Positions 1 through 8,053 of a stretch of 11,741 nt of DNA are shown here, piece after piece. Position 1 is the first letter of the stretch; the number at the start of each line of letters is the position of its first letter. Origin of the DNA: Wocania_A sp964021735 (GTDB lineage Bacteria > Bacteroidota > Bacteroidia > Flavobacteriales > Flavobacteriaceae). Below the pieces are notes generated by a model. The model had not been told where the DNA came from. It ran no database searches and saw only the letters and a list, made by a program, of their open reading frames with translations. The stretch spans positions 1-11,741 of the forward strand of contig NZ_CAXIBN010000101.1 in NCBI RefSeq assembly GCF_964021735.1, in the 5' to 3' direction. The position numbers were made by a program, and so were the translations under genes.

Positions 1-656
1 AGGTGATCGGCCGCTGCCCTTACTACTTTACCGGGAAACTCGGGTTCCAATGGTAAATGTGTACGGGCAAACTCCAAATCGGCTTTAACAAACTGCCATG
101 TATCTTCTCTGGTAGCTCTTACAAAATCTACCTTAGGCTCTGTTACGGAACCATCAATAATTGGCACACCTCCATACAAATTGGCTAAATTTCTATATGC
201 AAAAGCTCTAAAGAAGCGCCCCTCTGCTATAATGGCATCGCGCTCTGCATCACTGTTCCAAATAACATCTTCTTTTTGTGCTGCATCAATTACCGTATTG
301 GCATCTCTAATAATTATATATTGCCAATTAAACCATCTACTGGAATACCCTTCAAAAGCATTAAGTTTAGTCCAGTCGTTATATACCCTGTCATCTCCCC
401 TGGGCCAAAAAAACACGTCTGTTCCCAATCCTTTTATCCATGCATCGCTATCTCCATCTCCAGAGTTATAAAACTCTCGTATTTGTCTATAAACATTCCC
501 TAATAATGTTTCAAATTGCGCCTTATTTCTAAACGCATTTTCTGTATTGAGCCCATCACGGCGCTCTTCTTTCAAAAAGTCTTCATCGGAACACGATAGT
601 GTTAATATAAATCCGAAAAGCAGTATCCAGATTTTGTTATATTTTAAGTTTTTCAT
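1..656 (-). CDS. SusD-like outer-membrane glycan-binding lipoprotein (partial, N-terminal 218 codons)
   Basis: SusD-family proteins sit on the cell surface as lipoproteins, cap the SusC pore and bind glycans. The reading frame starts at the ATG at 656..654 (minus strand) and stays open for 218 codons to the window edge, so only about 40% of a usual 500-600-residue SusD is present. Residues 1-21 form a lipoprotein signal peptide (Lys-rich start, hydrophobic core IWILLFGFILTL) ending at Cys22. Cys22 is followed by Ser-Asp-Glu-Asp, an acidic stretch like the surface-export signal of Bacteroidetes lipoproteins. Around residues 147-167 the sequence RFFRAFAY...NLYGGVPII matches the very conserved SusD helix-and-turn (R-A-F-x-Y-x-N-L-x-x-x-Y/F-G-G-V-P). 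It follows susC after 79 bases with no visible terminator, the standard susC-susD operon order. The glycan-binding residues cannot be read because the family's substrate specificity does not show in this part. Confidence 0.96.
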   Translation of the reverse strand, partial: MKNLKYNKIWILLFGFILTLSCSDEDFLKEERRDGLNTENAFRNKAQFETLLGNVYRQIREFYNSGDGDSDAWIKGLGTDVFFWPRGDDRVYNDWTKLNAFEGYSSRWFNWQYIIIRDANTVIDAAQKEDVIWNSDAERDAIIAEGRFFRAFAYRNLANLYGGVPIIDGSVTEPKVDFVRATREDTWQFVKADLEFARTHLPLEPEFPGKVVRAAADH

Positions 657-735
657 TTATCAAATTTTATAATTTAATATTATTCTTTATTTTTTATCAA
701 GAAAAACAATAGTTAATCTTATTTATTTCAATTCT
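657..735 (-). other. susC-susD intergenic spacer
   Basis: This 79-base, very AT-rich gap separates the susC stop codon (TAA, 738..736) from the susD ATG. I see no purine-rich Shine-Dalgarno motif before the susD start, only A/T-rich leader, which is normal in Bacteroidetes. I also see no convincing hairpin or T-tract, so the two genes are probably co-transcribed. Confidence 0.5.
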
Positions 736-3700
736 TTAAAAGCTTACATTAAGTCCAGCTGTAAAGGTTTTAAGAACAGGACTAGAGCCTCCAACTTGAC
801 CTGCATTTTCAGGGTCTAAACCAACCCAATCCGTCTTTGTAAATAAATTTTTTCCTGTAGCGAAAATCTTAAGGTCCTTAACGCCTAAATAATCCTTTAA
901 CTTAGAATTAAATTTATATGACAATGTTATATTCTGTAATCTTGCAAATGCCCTATCTTGCCAAAAACCATAACCAAATGGGTTTCCATAATTAGGTCTT
1001 GGCACTACATTACTTTGGCGATCTGGTCTCCAATATTCACGTCCTGCTATCCATCTGCCAACTGTAGGTACAATGGGAAGGAATGCTGTTCTATTGCCTG
1101 CCATATAGTAATTATCTTTTCCTCCACCTGCTATGATGTTAATATCGAAATATAGTTGAAAGCTTTTATAGGTAAGGGTGTTTGATATATTGGCTCTATA
1201 ATTTGGTACGGTATAGCCAATTACAGATCTATCGGCGCCATTAATTTGTCCATCTGGTTGACCCGTTAGGTTTCCATCATCATCAAAACCATCTATATCC
1301 CTAATTTTTAAGTCTCCAGGTGACACGCCAAACGTATCGATATAATCTGTATCTTCAGTTTGTACGATACCATCTACGGTATAATCGTAAATCGCTCCTA
1401 ACGATTTACCTATAAACCAACGGTTACCAATATCGTCATCTTCAACGCCATCTTCATCGGCATCCAATCCTGTTAGACTCACTAATTTGTTCCTGTTCAA
1501 TGAAAATACTAAACCAGTTTCCCATTTAAAATTACTGTTCTGAATGTTAATTGTATTTAAAGAAACTTCAATCCCTTTATTATCAACCTGACCAATGTTT
1601 GTTATTACACTGCCAAAACCTGTAAAAACGGGGAGCTGAAGGTTTTGCAACTGATCTGTTGTTTCGCTTTTGTAAATGTCTATATCTCCTGACAATCTGT
1701 TATTGAACAATGAAAAGTTTACACCAAAATTGAACGATTTGGTGGTTTCCCATGTTAACGACTTATTGGCCAAACTTGAAGGAAATGAGGTATTGAACGT
1801 TTGCGACCCAAAAACAGTTGATCCGCCCCCTACATTTGCTAAAGTTGAATAGGGCGAAATAGCTTGGTTTCCATTTTCTCCATAGGACATCCTAAACTTT
1901 AAAAAGTCAATGGATGGTATATTATCCTTTATAAAAGATTCTTCACTTGCGACCCAAGCAATAGATGCTCCGGAAAAGTTTCCGAACTTAAACCCAGGAG
2001 CAAAGGCTGAATATCCATCTCTTCTATAACTACCGGTTAAGTGATAACGCCCTTTATAGGAATAATTTAGCCTTGCCAAATAGCCTACATTTGAGAAGTC
2101 GGTGTAGTTTGATTCTCCTCCTTTTTTCTCTGGGTTTGCCAATTCAAGTCCATAAAAGCCTAAAACCGTACTTCCTGCACTTTCAAAATCGGCGCCACTA
2201 AACTGAACCCTTTCCTGTCTTGTGTAGTCTCTTGTGTATCCTAAAACCGCATCGACCCTATGGTCTCCAAATGTTTTCTTATAAGTCAATAAATTGTTCA
2301 TTACCCATCCCTGAGAGGTATTGGTTCGAAGAAAACCTCCTGTGTTACCTAAAAACCTCGTAGGATCATTCAATTGATCAGGTACATCAGGGTCAACGAA
2401 TTTGAACTCATGTGCAAATCGACCTAAGCGGGATACGTTTCTACGCCCTGTGTAGTCGAAACGGAAGGTCAACCCTTCAATCTTTGGAATATCTACTTCT
2501 ATATATCCAGTCCCTCTAATACCCCATTGTTTATCCATATCATCATCGTACATTCCAGAACCTCCCGAGTTAACATTACCCCAAAACGGATTGTAAAGAA
2601 AGTTTGCTGTAGGAAAACGATCCAAGACCTCTCCTTCACGACCATTTAGCCATTTATTACTATAAGGCGTATAATAAGTCGCTATATATATGTCCGGTGA
2701 AATACCGGTAAAATCCATAGAGTTGTAGTAAATGTTTGCACCCACTTTAAGCCAATCGTCAATTTTTGTTTCTAACTTAGCTGTAACACTGGGTTTCTTA
2801 AAACTATCGTTGGCCAATACCCCTTTTTGATCTAAAAAACTACCGGATAGGTAATAATTGGTTTTATCGTTACTACCTGATACACTCAACTGATAATTTT
2901 GAATTGGGGCATTCTGGGAAATCTCATCAAACCATTCTAACTGCTGGCCATTTTGATAAGCTTGATATTCTTTAGGCCCCAAAATATTTTGAATACTTAA
3001 ATCCTCTTGTCCCGTAAGACTTAAATTATATGCCCTCCAGTCCAAAAACTCTTCGCCCATCATCATATCAGGTATGCGGCTCCATTCCTGTACTCCAACA
3101 TAGTGATTTAAATTTATTGTTGGTTTACCTGTCTTTCCTCTTTTGGTGGTAATAAGGATTACCCCATTTGCTGCCCGCGACCCATAAATAGCTGCCGAAC
3201 TTGCATCCTTTAAGATATCTATCGTAGCAATATCATCATTGGGAACCTCATTTAAGCCTCCATCGAAAATAACACCATCCAACACAATTAAGGGGCCGTT
3301 GCCTCCGCTAATGGAGTTTTGTCCCCGTATAAGCAAGCCCGGGGTTCCCCCTGCACTTGCTACCGCACCTATGCTTACACCAGGCACTGTACCCTGCAAT
3401 GTTTGCAATACATTTGTTGTTGGTTGTAAGGCTATTGGCGAGTCTTCAATCTTGATACTGGCAACGGAACCCGTTATGTCTTTTCGAGTAGCGGTTCCGT
3501 AACCTATAACCACGACTTCATCCAATTTGGCCGCATCCTCTTGCATAATCACGTTAAGCGTTGTTTGGTCCGCTACCGTTTGTTCTAAAGTTTTCATACC
3601 TACATAAGAAAACACTAAAACACTTCCTTGGCTAACCGTAATTGTATAGTTCCCGTCAAAATCTGTAAGTGTACCATTTGCGGTACCTTTTTCCAAAATG

Positions 3701-3825
3701 TTTACCCCAGCAAGAGGCAGACCCGATTCATCAGCTACCGAACCAGACACATCTATAGAGACAGATTGTGCAAAGGTCCAATAACACGACAAAATCAAGA
3801 ATAAAAAAGTAAAGGTTTTTTTCAT
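736..3825 (-). CDS. SusC-like TonB-dependent outer-membrane oligosaccharide transporter
   Basis: A 1029-residue TonB-linked importer of the SusC/RagA type, which moves oligosaccharides across the outer membrane with its SusD lid. A signal peptide covers residues 1-19 (cleavage near FA-Q20). Cys14 lies inside the hydrophobic core and is not a lipobox. A carboxypeptidase-regulatory-like beta-sandwich follows (about 25-95: VSGSVADESGLPLAGVNI, then GTLTDFDGNYTI and FSYVGM). The SusC hallmark LDEVVVIGYGTATRKDITGS lies at 101-120. The plug domain (about 115-230) includes the motifs LQGTVPGV, PGLLIRGQNS, PLIVLDGV, IDILKDASSAAIYGSRAANG and VILITTKRG. The rest is the 22-strand-type barrel, ending in a C-terminal Phe (AGLNVSF) as outer-membrane barrels do. 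There is no N-terminal anti-sigma-interaction (STN) domain, which fits control by the neighbouring HTCS rather than an ECF sigma factor. The length is normal for the family, and no frameshift or truncation is visible. The imported glycan cannot be deduced from this protein. Confidence 0.97.
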   Translation of the reverse strand: MKKTFTFLFLILSCYWTFAQSVSIDVSGSVADESGLPLAGVNILEKGTANGTLTDFDGNYTITVSQGSVLVFSYVGMKTLEQTVADQTTLNVIMQEDAAKLDEVVVIGYGTATRKDITGSVASIKIEDSPIALQPTTNVLQTLQGTVPGVSIGAVASAGGTPGLLIRGQNSISGGNGPLIVLDGVIFDGGLNEVPNDDIATIDILKDASSAAIYGSRAANGVILITTKRGKTGKPTINLNHYVGVQEWSRIPDMMMGEEFLDWRAYNLSLTGQEDLSIQNILGPKEYQAYQNGQQLEWFDEISQNAPIQNYQLSVSGSNDKTNYYLSGSFLDQKGVLANDSFKKPSVTAKLETKIDDWLKVGANIYYNSMDFTGISPDIYIATYYTPYSNKWLNGREGEVLDRFPTANFLYNPFWGNVNSGGSGMYDDDMDKQWGIRGTGYIEVDIPKIEGLTFRFDYTGRRNVSRLGRFAHEFKFVDPDVPDQLNDPTRFLGNTGGFLRTNTSQGWVMNNLLTYKKTFGDHRVDAVLGYTRDYTRQERVQFSGADFESAGSTVLGFYGLELANPEKKGGESNYTDFSNVGYLARLNYSYKGRYHLTGSYRRDGYSAFAPGFKFGNFSGASIAWVASEESFIKDNIPSIDFLKFRMSYGENGNQAISPYSTLANVGGGSTVFGSQTFNTSFPSSLANKSLTWETTKSFNFGVNFSLFNNRLSGDIDIYKSETTDQLQNLQLPVFTGFGSVITNIGQVDNKGIEVSLNTINIQNSNFKWETGLVFSLNRNKLVSLTGLDADEDGVEDDDIGNRWFIGKSLGAIYDYTVDGIVQTEDTDYIDTFGVSPGDLKIRDIDGFDDDGNLTGQPDGQINGADRSVIGYTVPNYRANISNTLTYKSFQLYFDINIIAGGGKDNYYMAGNRTAFLPIVPTVGRWIAGREYWRPDRQSNVVPRPNYGNPFGYGFWQDRAFARLQNITLSYKFNSKLKDYLGVKDLKIFATGKNLFTKTDWVGLDPENAGQVGGSSPVLKTFTAGLNVSF

Positions 3826-3852
3826 AATTCCATAAATTTGATTGTTAGTTGT

Positions 3853-3887
3853 TTTTTAGTTGTCCAACTGGTTTTTAGTTGTCCAAC
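3853..3887. repeat. tandem direct repeat of 16 bp, 19-bp period (putative operator or leader element)
   Basis: The sequence TTTTTAGTTGTCCAAC occurs exactly at 3853..3868 and again at 3872..3887, a 19-bp period. Each copy contains GTTG-TC-CAAC, a short interrupted palindrome. A degenerate third piece (TTAGTTGTT) lies just left at 3845..3853. The block lies 28-62 bases upstream of the susC ATG, so it is either close to the susC core promoter or inside its 5' leader. A protein-binding role is inferred from the spacing of nearly two helical turns. A recent duplication with no function is the alternative. Confidence 0.65.
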
Positions 3888-3889
3888 AC

Positions 3890-3918
3890 AATGTTAAGGT
3901 TTTCTTAACGCTAACATT
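3890..3918. repeat. nested inverted repeat in the divergent promoter
   Basis: An outer pair, AATGTTA (3890..3896) and TAACATT (3912..3918), encloses and partly overlaps an inner hairpin, GTTAAG (3893..3898) with CTTAAC (3904..3909) around a 5-base loop. The two pairings share bases and so are mutually exclusive. The block sits between the two direct-repeat sets. It is short and AT-rich, so it could be an operator for a dimeric regulator or chance. Confidence 0.35.
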
Positions 3919-3920
3919 AA

Positions 3921-3983
3921 AACAAATTCAGGATTATCTAGCACAGGTTTATAGCACTACAACAAATTCAGGATTTAATAGCA
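3921..3983. repeat. direct repeat of 23 bp at 40-bp period (putative HTCS binding sites)
   Basis: Two copies of a 23-bp element lie at 3921..3943 and 3961..3983. They share an exact 15-bp core (AACAAATTCAGGATT) and the end AGCA, with 20 of 23 positions identical; the differences fall at positions 16-18. The start-to-start distance is exactly 40 bp, close to four helical turns, which places both copies on the same DNA face. An extra TAGCA sits between them at 3952..3956. AraC-type DNA-binding domains, as in the adjacent HTCS, typically bind direct repeats upstream of the promoter, so this is the best candidate operator for the locus. The copies lie 96-158 bases from the susC start and 62-124 bases from the HTCS start, so they could serve both genes. 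Confidence 0.7.
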
Positions 3984-4044
3984 TATTTTCAGATTTCACC
4001 CGATAATAGCTTATAATAATGTAATTTAGGCTTAAAAACATTGT

Positions 4045-7000
4045 ATGTCACTCCATCCAATCCGTGTTTTATCAATATTGATTTTTACAATTAACGTATC
4101 GTTAATGAATGCCCAATTCATAAATTATGGCATTAAGGAGGGCTTATCATTTAAAAGCGTTGACCATTTAATAACTGATGATGAAGACCTTATTTATGCT
4201 GGTACAAATGAAAGCTTGGATGTTTTATATGGAAATAGTTTTAACCCCATCAAACCTCTTGAATCTAAAGAGGTTAGAAATCACATTACTTCTTTACTCT
4301 TTTTAAAAAAAGGATATATACTAATTGGTATTGCCCAAAAAGGCCTGTTCTTATACAATAAATATAACGAAACTTTAAACCGGCTGGACCTAAACCATGA
4401 TATTCCCGAACCCTTATCCGCAACCGCACTTACTTTAGACAACAAGGGTGTTGTTTGGGTTGGTTGTAGTAATGGGAGCGTTTTTACCATAAAAATTGAC
4501 CAAATAATTCCCAATCGAGACAATAGCACAAAAATAAAAGTCACAGAGGTGGCTAAAATGCCTTCCCAGATCAACGATATTTATGCATTCCATAACGAAA
4601 TACTAATAGCTTCAAATACTCCCGAATTAATTCATATTAAAAACAGAAATGAAAAAATTATTCTACTTCCTCATATCTACTTGGAGAGTGCCACCAAAAT
4701 ATATAGGATAAAACATGTTGATAGCACCTTATTAATTGGAACCGACAATGGGCTTTTTAAAATAGACCGTTTTTTGGAATACCAATCGAACAACAGCCAT
4801 ATTAAACCGTGGTTATTGCCCCAAATTATTATTCGTTCCCTTACTGTTCACAATAGCATTATATGGGCTGGAACAGAAGGCAATGGTCTTTTTAAGCTTA
4901 GCCCGAACGGAAACATACTTAATAATTTTACGTATTCTGAAAATAAGCGTAGTAGCATAAATTCAAATTATATCTTGGAAACGTTTGTAGATAAGTCCAA
5001 CCACTTGTGGATAGGTACTTGGTTGGGCGGATTGAACATGCTGGATCTTAATGAATCTAAATTCAGGTTTGTGTACGATAAAAAAAATGAGAACAACCTG
5101 TTTTCAAATGTATTATGGTCTTTGGAAAAAACTCGAAATGATGAAATTTACATAGGAACACATGGTAACGGTTTAGCAGTGTACAATAGGAAGGAAAAAT
5201 CATTTGAATCAATCCTGAAAACAGCATCCATAAATTCTATCAGTACGATTTATTTTGATTCAGATTCAGGCATATTATTTATAGGAACCTGGGGAAATGG
5301 TATTTGGGTATATAATACCAACACTCATAAACTTGTATCCGATAGGTATGATTTTGAATTACTAAAAAGTGATAGGATTTATGATATTACAAAAGGCCCT
5401 AACGGCAAGCTATGGATAGGTAGTTACTACAATGGTTTAATGGTCCTTTTACCCAAAGAAAAAAAACTAAAACCAATACCCTTGTCAAAAAATTCTGTAG
5501 ATAAAATTGATGTAAGATGTCTATATACAGATACTGTAAACAACAGATTATATATAGGCTCACTAAAAAAAGGTGTTTTCGAACTCACGTTTGATGTGAA
5601 TGGAGAAATAACTAATCGAAAACACTTCGAACACTTTACCGACAATAATGAAAAAATAAGCCCCGAAAGCATGTATATGGGAGAAGACTCAAATCTCTGG
5701 TTACTGTGTCGTAATGGGCTTGGTACGATAACCAATGACGGAAAGGCCTATAGGTTGCCACAACTTCAGGAAAAAGTGGCAACTGCCTTGTGCAAAGACA
5801 AGCAAGGGAATTTTTGGGTAAGCACCTACGAAGGTATATTTAAAATCAACAAAGAAAGTTTAACAGTAGAACCAATTATAAAAGGGCATAGTTTTTATGA
5901 TCTCATTTTTATTGAAAAAGAAAATTTGGTTTTAGCAGCATCAGATGATGGACTACTTATAGCAAATCCACAAATTAACCAAACACCAAAACCAACTCCT
6001 AGTATTTTTTTTAATAATTTAAAAGTATTGGATCAAGATATCCTGCCAAACAAGCCTGCATGGAAAACAACCATTTTAAACAAACGCCTCAATTATTCAG
6101 ACACAATAATATTACCCTATTTTGCACAAACATTCTCCTTTAACCTAAGCCATATTTCCTATAATAAAAACCAGCAAAGCAAAATTAGATACAGGATAAA
6201 AGACTTTGATGCGTTTTGGAACGAAACCAACAATAAATCGGCCAACGTTTCCTACTCAAACCTGCCATCGGGCAACTACATATTTCAAGCCCAAACTACA
6301 ACCGAAAACAAAGCATGGAATACAAAAATTAGGGAACTTGTTATCGTAAAACAAGAACCTTGGTGGTTTAACTTTTGGGCAAAACTGATATATTCCTTTT
6401 TTTTACTAAGTAGCGGTTATATTATTTTCAAGTTCATTAAAGAACGTATTAGGATTAAACAGGAACTTAAAATTGAAAAAATCAAGCATGAACAGGAAAA
6501 CAACCTCTATAATCAAAAAATTTCGTTTTTCACAAATGTTTCCCATGATATTAGAACGCCCTTAACCTTAATTATTGGGCCTATTGAAGAAGTTGTGTCC
6601 AATCCAAAACTTGATCATGAGGTATATACAAAGTTACAACGTGTTTTAAAAAACTCCAGAATGCTTTTAAACCTAGTAAACCAAATTCTAGATTTTAGAA
6701 AGGTAGAAACCAAAAACTTAAATATTAACAAAAAACAAATAAATCTTAACCATTTTTTACAGAACACCTATTATCAATTTAATGAACTGGCCGATAATAA
6801 GTCTATTGATTTTGAACTAAACTTACAGGAGGATGAATTAACCTTGGTCGCCGACCCCGTAAAGTTAGAATCCGTTCTCTTCAACTTAATTTCCAACGCC
6901 ATTAAGTTCACTCCCAAGTACGGACACATTCTTATAGAATCTTTTAAAGAAAAAGAAAAAATCATTATTGGCATTCAAGATTCCGGTATAGGCATCCATC

Positions 7001-8043
7001 CAGATGAGATCAACCACATTTTCACTAGATTTTACACCTCCAAACTCAATAATTTTTCATCGGGATCCGGAATAGGCATGGCTTTGGTAAAAAGTTATAT
7101 CGAGGCACACAATGGCGGTATCCAGGTAACCAGCAACCTCGACTCTGGGACTAAATTCACAGTGTCCTTTCCCGTTTTGGATACTTCATCCTATAAAGAA
7201 CATGTCAATCCTCCCATAATAGATTTACAAACAACTTCACCCACATTAATAAACAGCACATCAACACTGGAGAAAAAGAACTCCATCCTCATAATAGACG
7301 ACAATCCTGAAATATTAAATTACCTCAAGGACATTTTAAAGAAGAACTACAATGTATTAACGGCAAATAACGGGGCATTAGGCTTGGATATAGCCATTAA
7401 GAAAATCCCAGATCTTATTATAAGTGATGTGATGATGGACATTATGGATGGCTTTGAACTATGTAGTCAATTAAAAAGCCATATTACAACTTCCCACATT
7501 CCCATCATTCTTTTAACGGCAAAAAACTCACCAGAATCAAGAATTGAAGGGTTTGAAAAAGGCGCAGATGCCTATATCGAAAAACCCTTTAACAGTAACC
7601 TACTATTGATTCGTATTGAAAAGATTATACTATCAAGGGAAAAACTCAAAAAGAAATTTTTAATTTCAGATAGTTTCTCAGGAGATGCCATGCCATCATC
7701 TATCGACAAGGAAATTTTAGACAATATCGTGGCACAAATTGAAAAGCATATCTCAGAGTCCGATTTCTCGGTACAAAGTCTAATCGATATTGTTAACATG
7801 AGCCAAGACCAGCTCTATAGAAAAATTAAGGCGCTCTCTGGACTTTCCATTAACCATTTTATAAGAAAAGTGAGGTTGAACAAAGCCGCAAAGCTTATTG
7901 CGGAGGGCAGGTACTCCATAAGTGAAGTAGTTTACAAAGTTGGATTTAACAATCCCTCTTATTTCACCAAATGCTTTAAGGCCGAATTTGGCATGTCTCC
8001 AAGTGATTACATCAACGAAAAGAAAAACATTAACCAAAATTAA
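4045..8043 (+). CDS. hybrid two-component system (HTCS) sensor kinase / response regulator, AraC-type output
   Basis: A 1332-residue one-protein signalling system that activates PUL genes when an oligosaccharide binds its periplasmic part. Residues 1-23 are a signal peptide. Periplasmic two-component propeller blades fill about 25-680, with repeats such as LWIGTW (about 321), YIGTHGNG (about 369), LFIGTWGNG and LWIGSYYNG (about 456); the first blades are degenerate. A Y_Y_Y domain covers about 690-765, and one membrane segment about 778-796. The HisKA H-box SHDIRTPLTLI carries the phospho-acceptor His834. The ATPase domain has the N-box NLISNAIKF (Asn951), G1 DSGIGI (Asp979) and G2 GSGIGM (about 1007-1012). 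The receiver has Asp1085/Asp1086, phospho-acceptor Asp1128, Thr1158 and Lys1180. An AraC-type helix-turn-helix ends the protein (about 1240-1330). All catalytic positions look intact. One oddity is that the usual Pro after DVMM is Asp1132. It is divergent from susC and 10 bases upstream of the glycosidase gene. Confidence 0.97.
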   Translation: MSLHPIRVLSILIFTINVSLMNAQFINYGIKEGLSFKSVDHLITDDEDLIYAGTNESLDVLYGNSFNPIKPLESKEVRNHITSLLFLKKGYILIGIAQKGLFLYNKYNETLNRLDLNHDIPEPLSATALTLDNKGVVWVGCSNGSVFTIKIDQIIPNRDNSTKIKVTEVAKMPSQINDIYAFHNEILIASNTPELIHIKNRNEKIILLPHIYLESATKIYRIKHVDSTLLIGTDNGLFKIDRFLEYQSNNSHIKPWLLPQIIIRSLTVHNSIIWAGTEGNGLFKLSPNGNILNNFTYSENKRSSINSNYILETFVDKSNHLWIGTWLGGLNMLDLNESKFRFVYDKKNENNLFSNVLWSLEKTRNDEIYIGTHGNGLAVYNRKEKSFESILKTASINSISTIYFDSDSGILFIGTWGNGIWVYNTNTHKLVSDRYDFELLKSDRIYDITKGPNGKLWIGSYYNGLMVLLPKEKKLKPIPLSKNSVDKIDVRCLYTDTVNNRLYIGSLKKGVFELTFDVNGEITNRKHFEHFTDNNEKISPESMYMGEDSNLWLLCRNGLGTITNDGKAYRLPQLQEKVATALCKDKQGNFWVSTYEGIFKINKESLTVEPIIKGHSFYDLIFIEKENLVLAASDDGLLIANPQINQTPKPTPSIFFNNLKVLDQDILPNKPAWKTTILNKRLNYSDTIILPYFAQTFSFNLSHISYNKNQQSKIRYRIKDFDAFWNETNNKSANVSYSNLPSGNYIFQAQTTTENKAWNTKIRELVIVKQEPWWFNFWAKLIYSFFLLSSGYIIFKFIKERIRIKQELKIEKIKHEQENNLYNQKISFFTNVSHDIRTPLTLIIGPIEEVVSNPKLDHEVYTKLQRVLKNSRMLLNLVNQILDFRKVETKNLNINKKQINLNHFLQNTYYQFNELADNKSIDFELNLQEDELTLVADPVKLESVLFNLISNAIKFTPKYGHILIESFKEKEKIIIGIQDSGIGIHPDEINHIFTRFYTSKLNNFSSGSGIGMALVKSYIEAHNGGIQVTSNLDSGTKFTVSFPVLDTSSYKEHVNPPIIDLQTTSPTLINSTSTLEKKNSILIIDDNPEILNYLKDILKKNYNVLTANNGALGLDIAIKKIPDLIISDVMMDIMDGFELCSQLKSHITTSHIPIILLTAKNSPESRIEGFEKGADAYIEKPFNSNLLLIRIEKIILSREKLKKKFLISDSFSGDAMPSSIDKEILDNIVAQIEKHISESDFSVQSLIDIVNMSQDQLYRKIKALSGLSINHFIRKVRLNKAAKLIAEGRYSISEVVYKVGFNNPSYFTKCFKAEFGMSPSDYINEKKNINQN

Positions 8044-8053
8044 TTAAGAGTTT

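Larger units (their letters stand above)
3826..4044. promoter_or_regulatory. divergent susC / HTCS promoter region
   Basis: These 219 bases between two divergent start codons must hold the promoters of both the susCD operon and the regulator-enzyme operon. They contain two pairs of direct repeats and a nested inverted repeat, described separately. Imperfect matches to the Bacteroidetes -7 consensus (TAnnTTTG) are present. For the HTCS, TAATTTAG lies at 4022..4029, 15 bases before the ATG. For susC on the minus strand there are TAACATTG (3896..3889) and two copies of TGAATTTG (3930..3923 and 3970..3963). None has a clear TTTG -33 partner at the right spacing, so the exact start sites are uncertain. 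No Shine-Dalgarno sequence is seen before either gene. Confidence 0.75.

Noticed and set aside
181..503. Plus-strand open frames of 75-96 codons.
   Set aside because: They lie antisense to the susD coding sequence, whose lipobox and SusD motifs are unmistakable, and they show no start signal or recognisable domain.
3784..3786. Cys14 in the SusC signal peptide as a possible lipoprotein site.
   Set aside because: It is followed by more hydrophobic residues and a standard signal peptidase I site (TFA-Q); SusC proteins are barrels, not lipoproteins.
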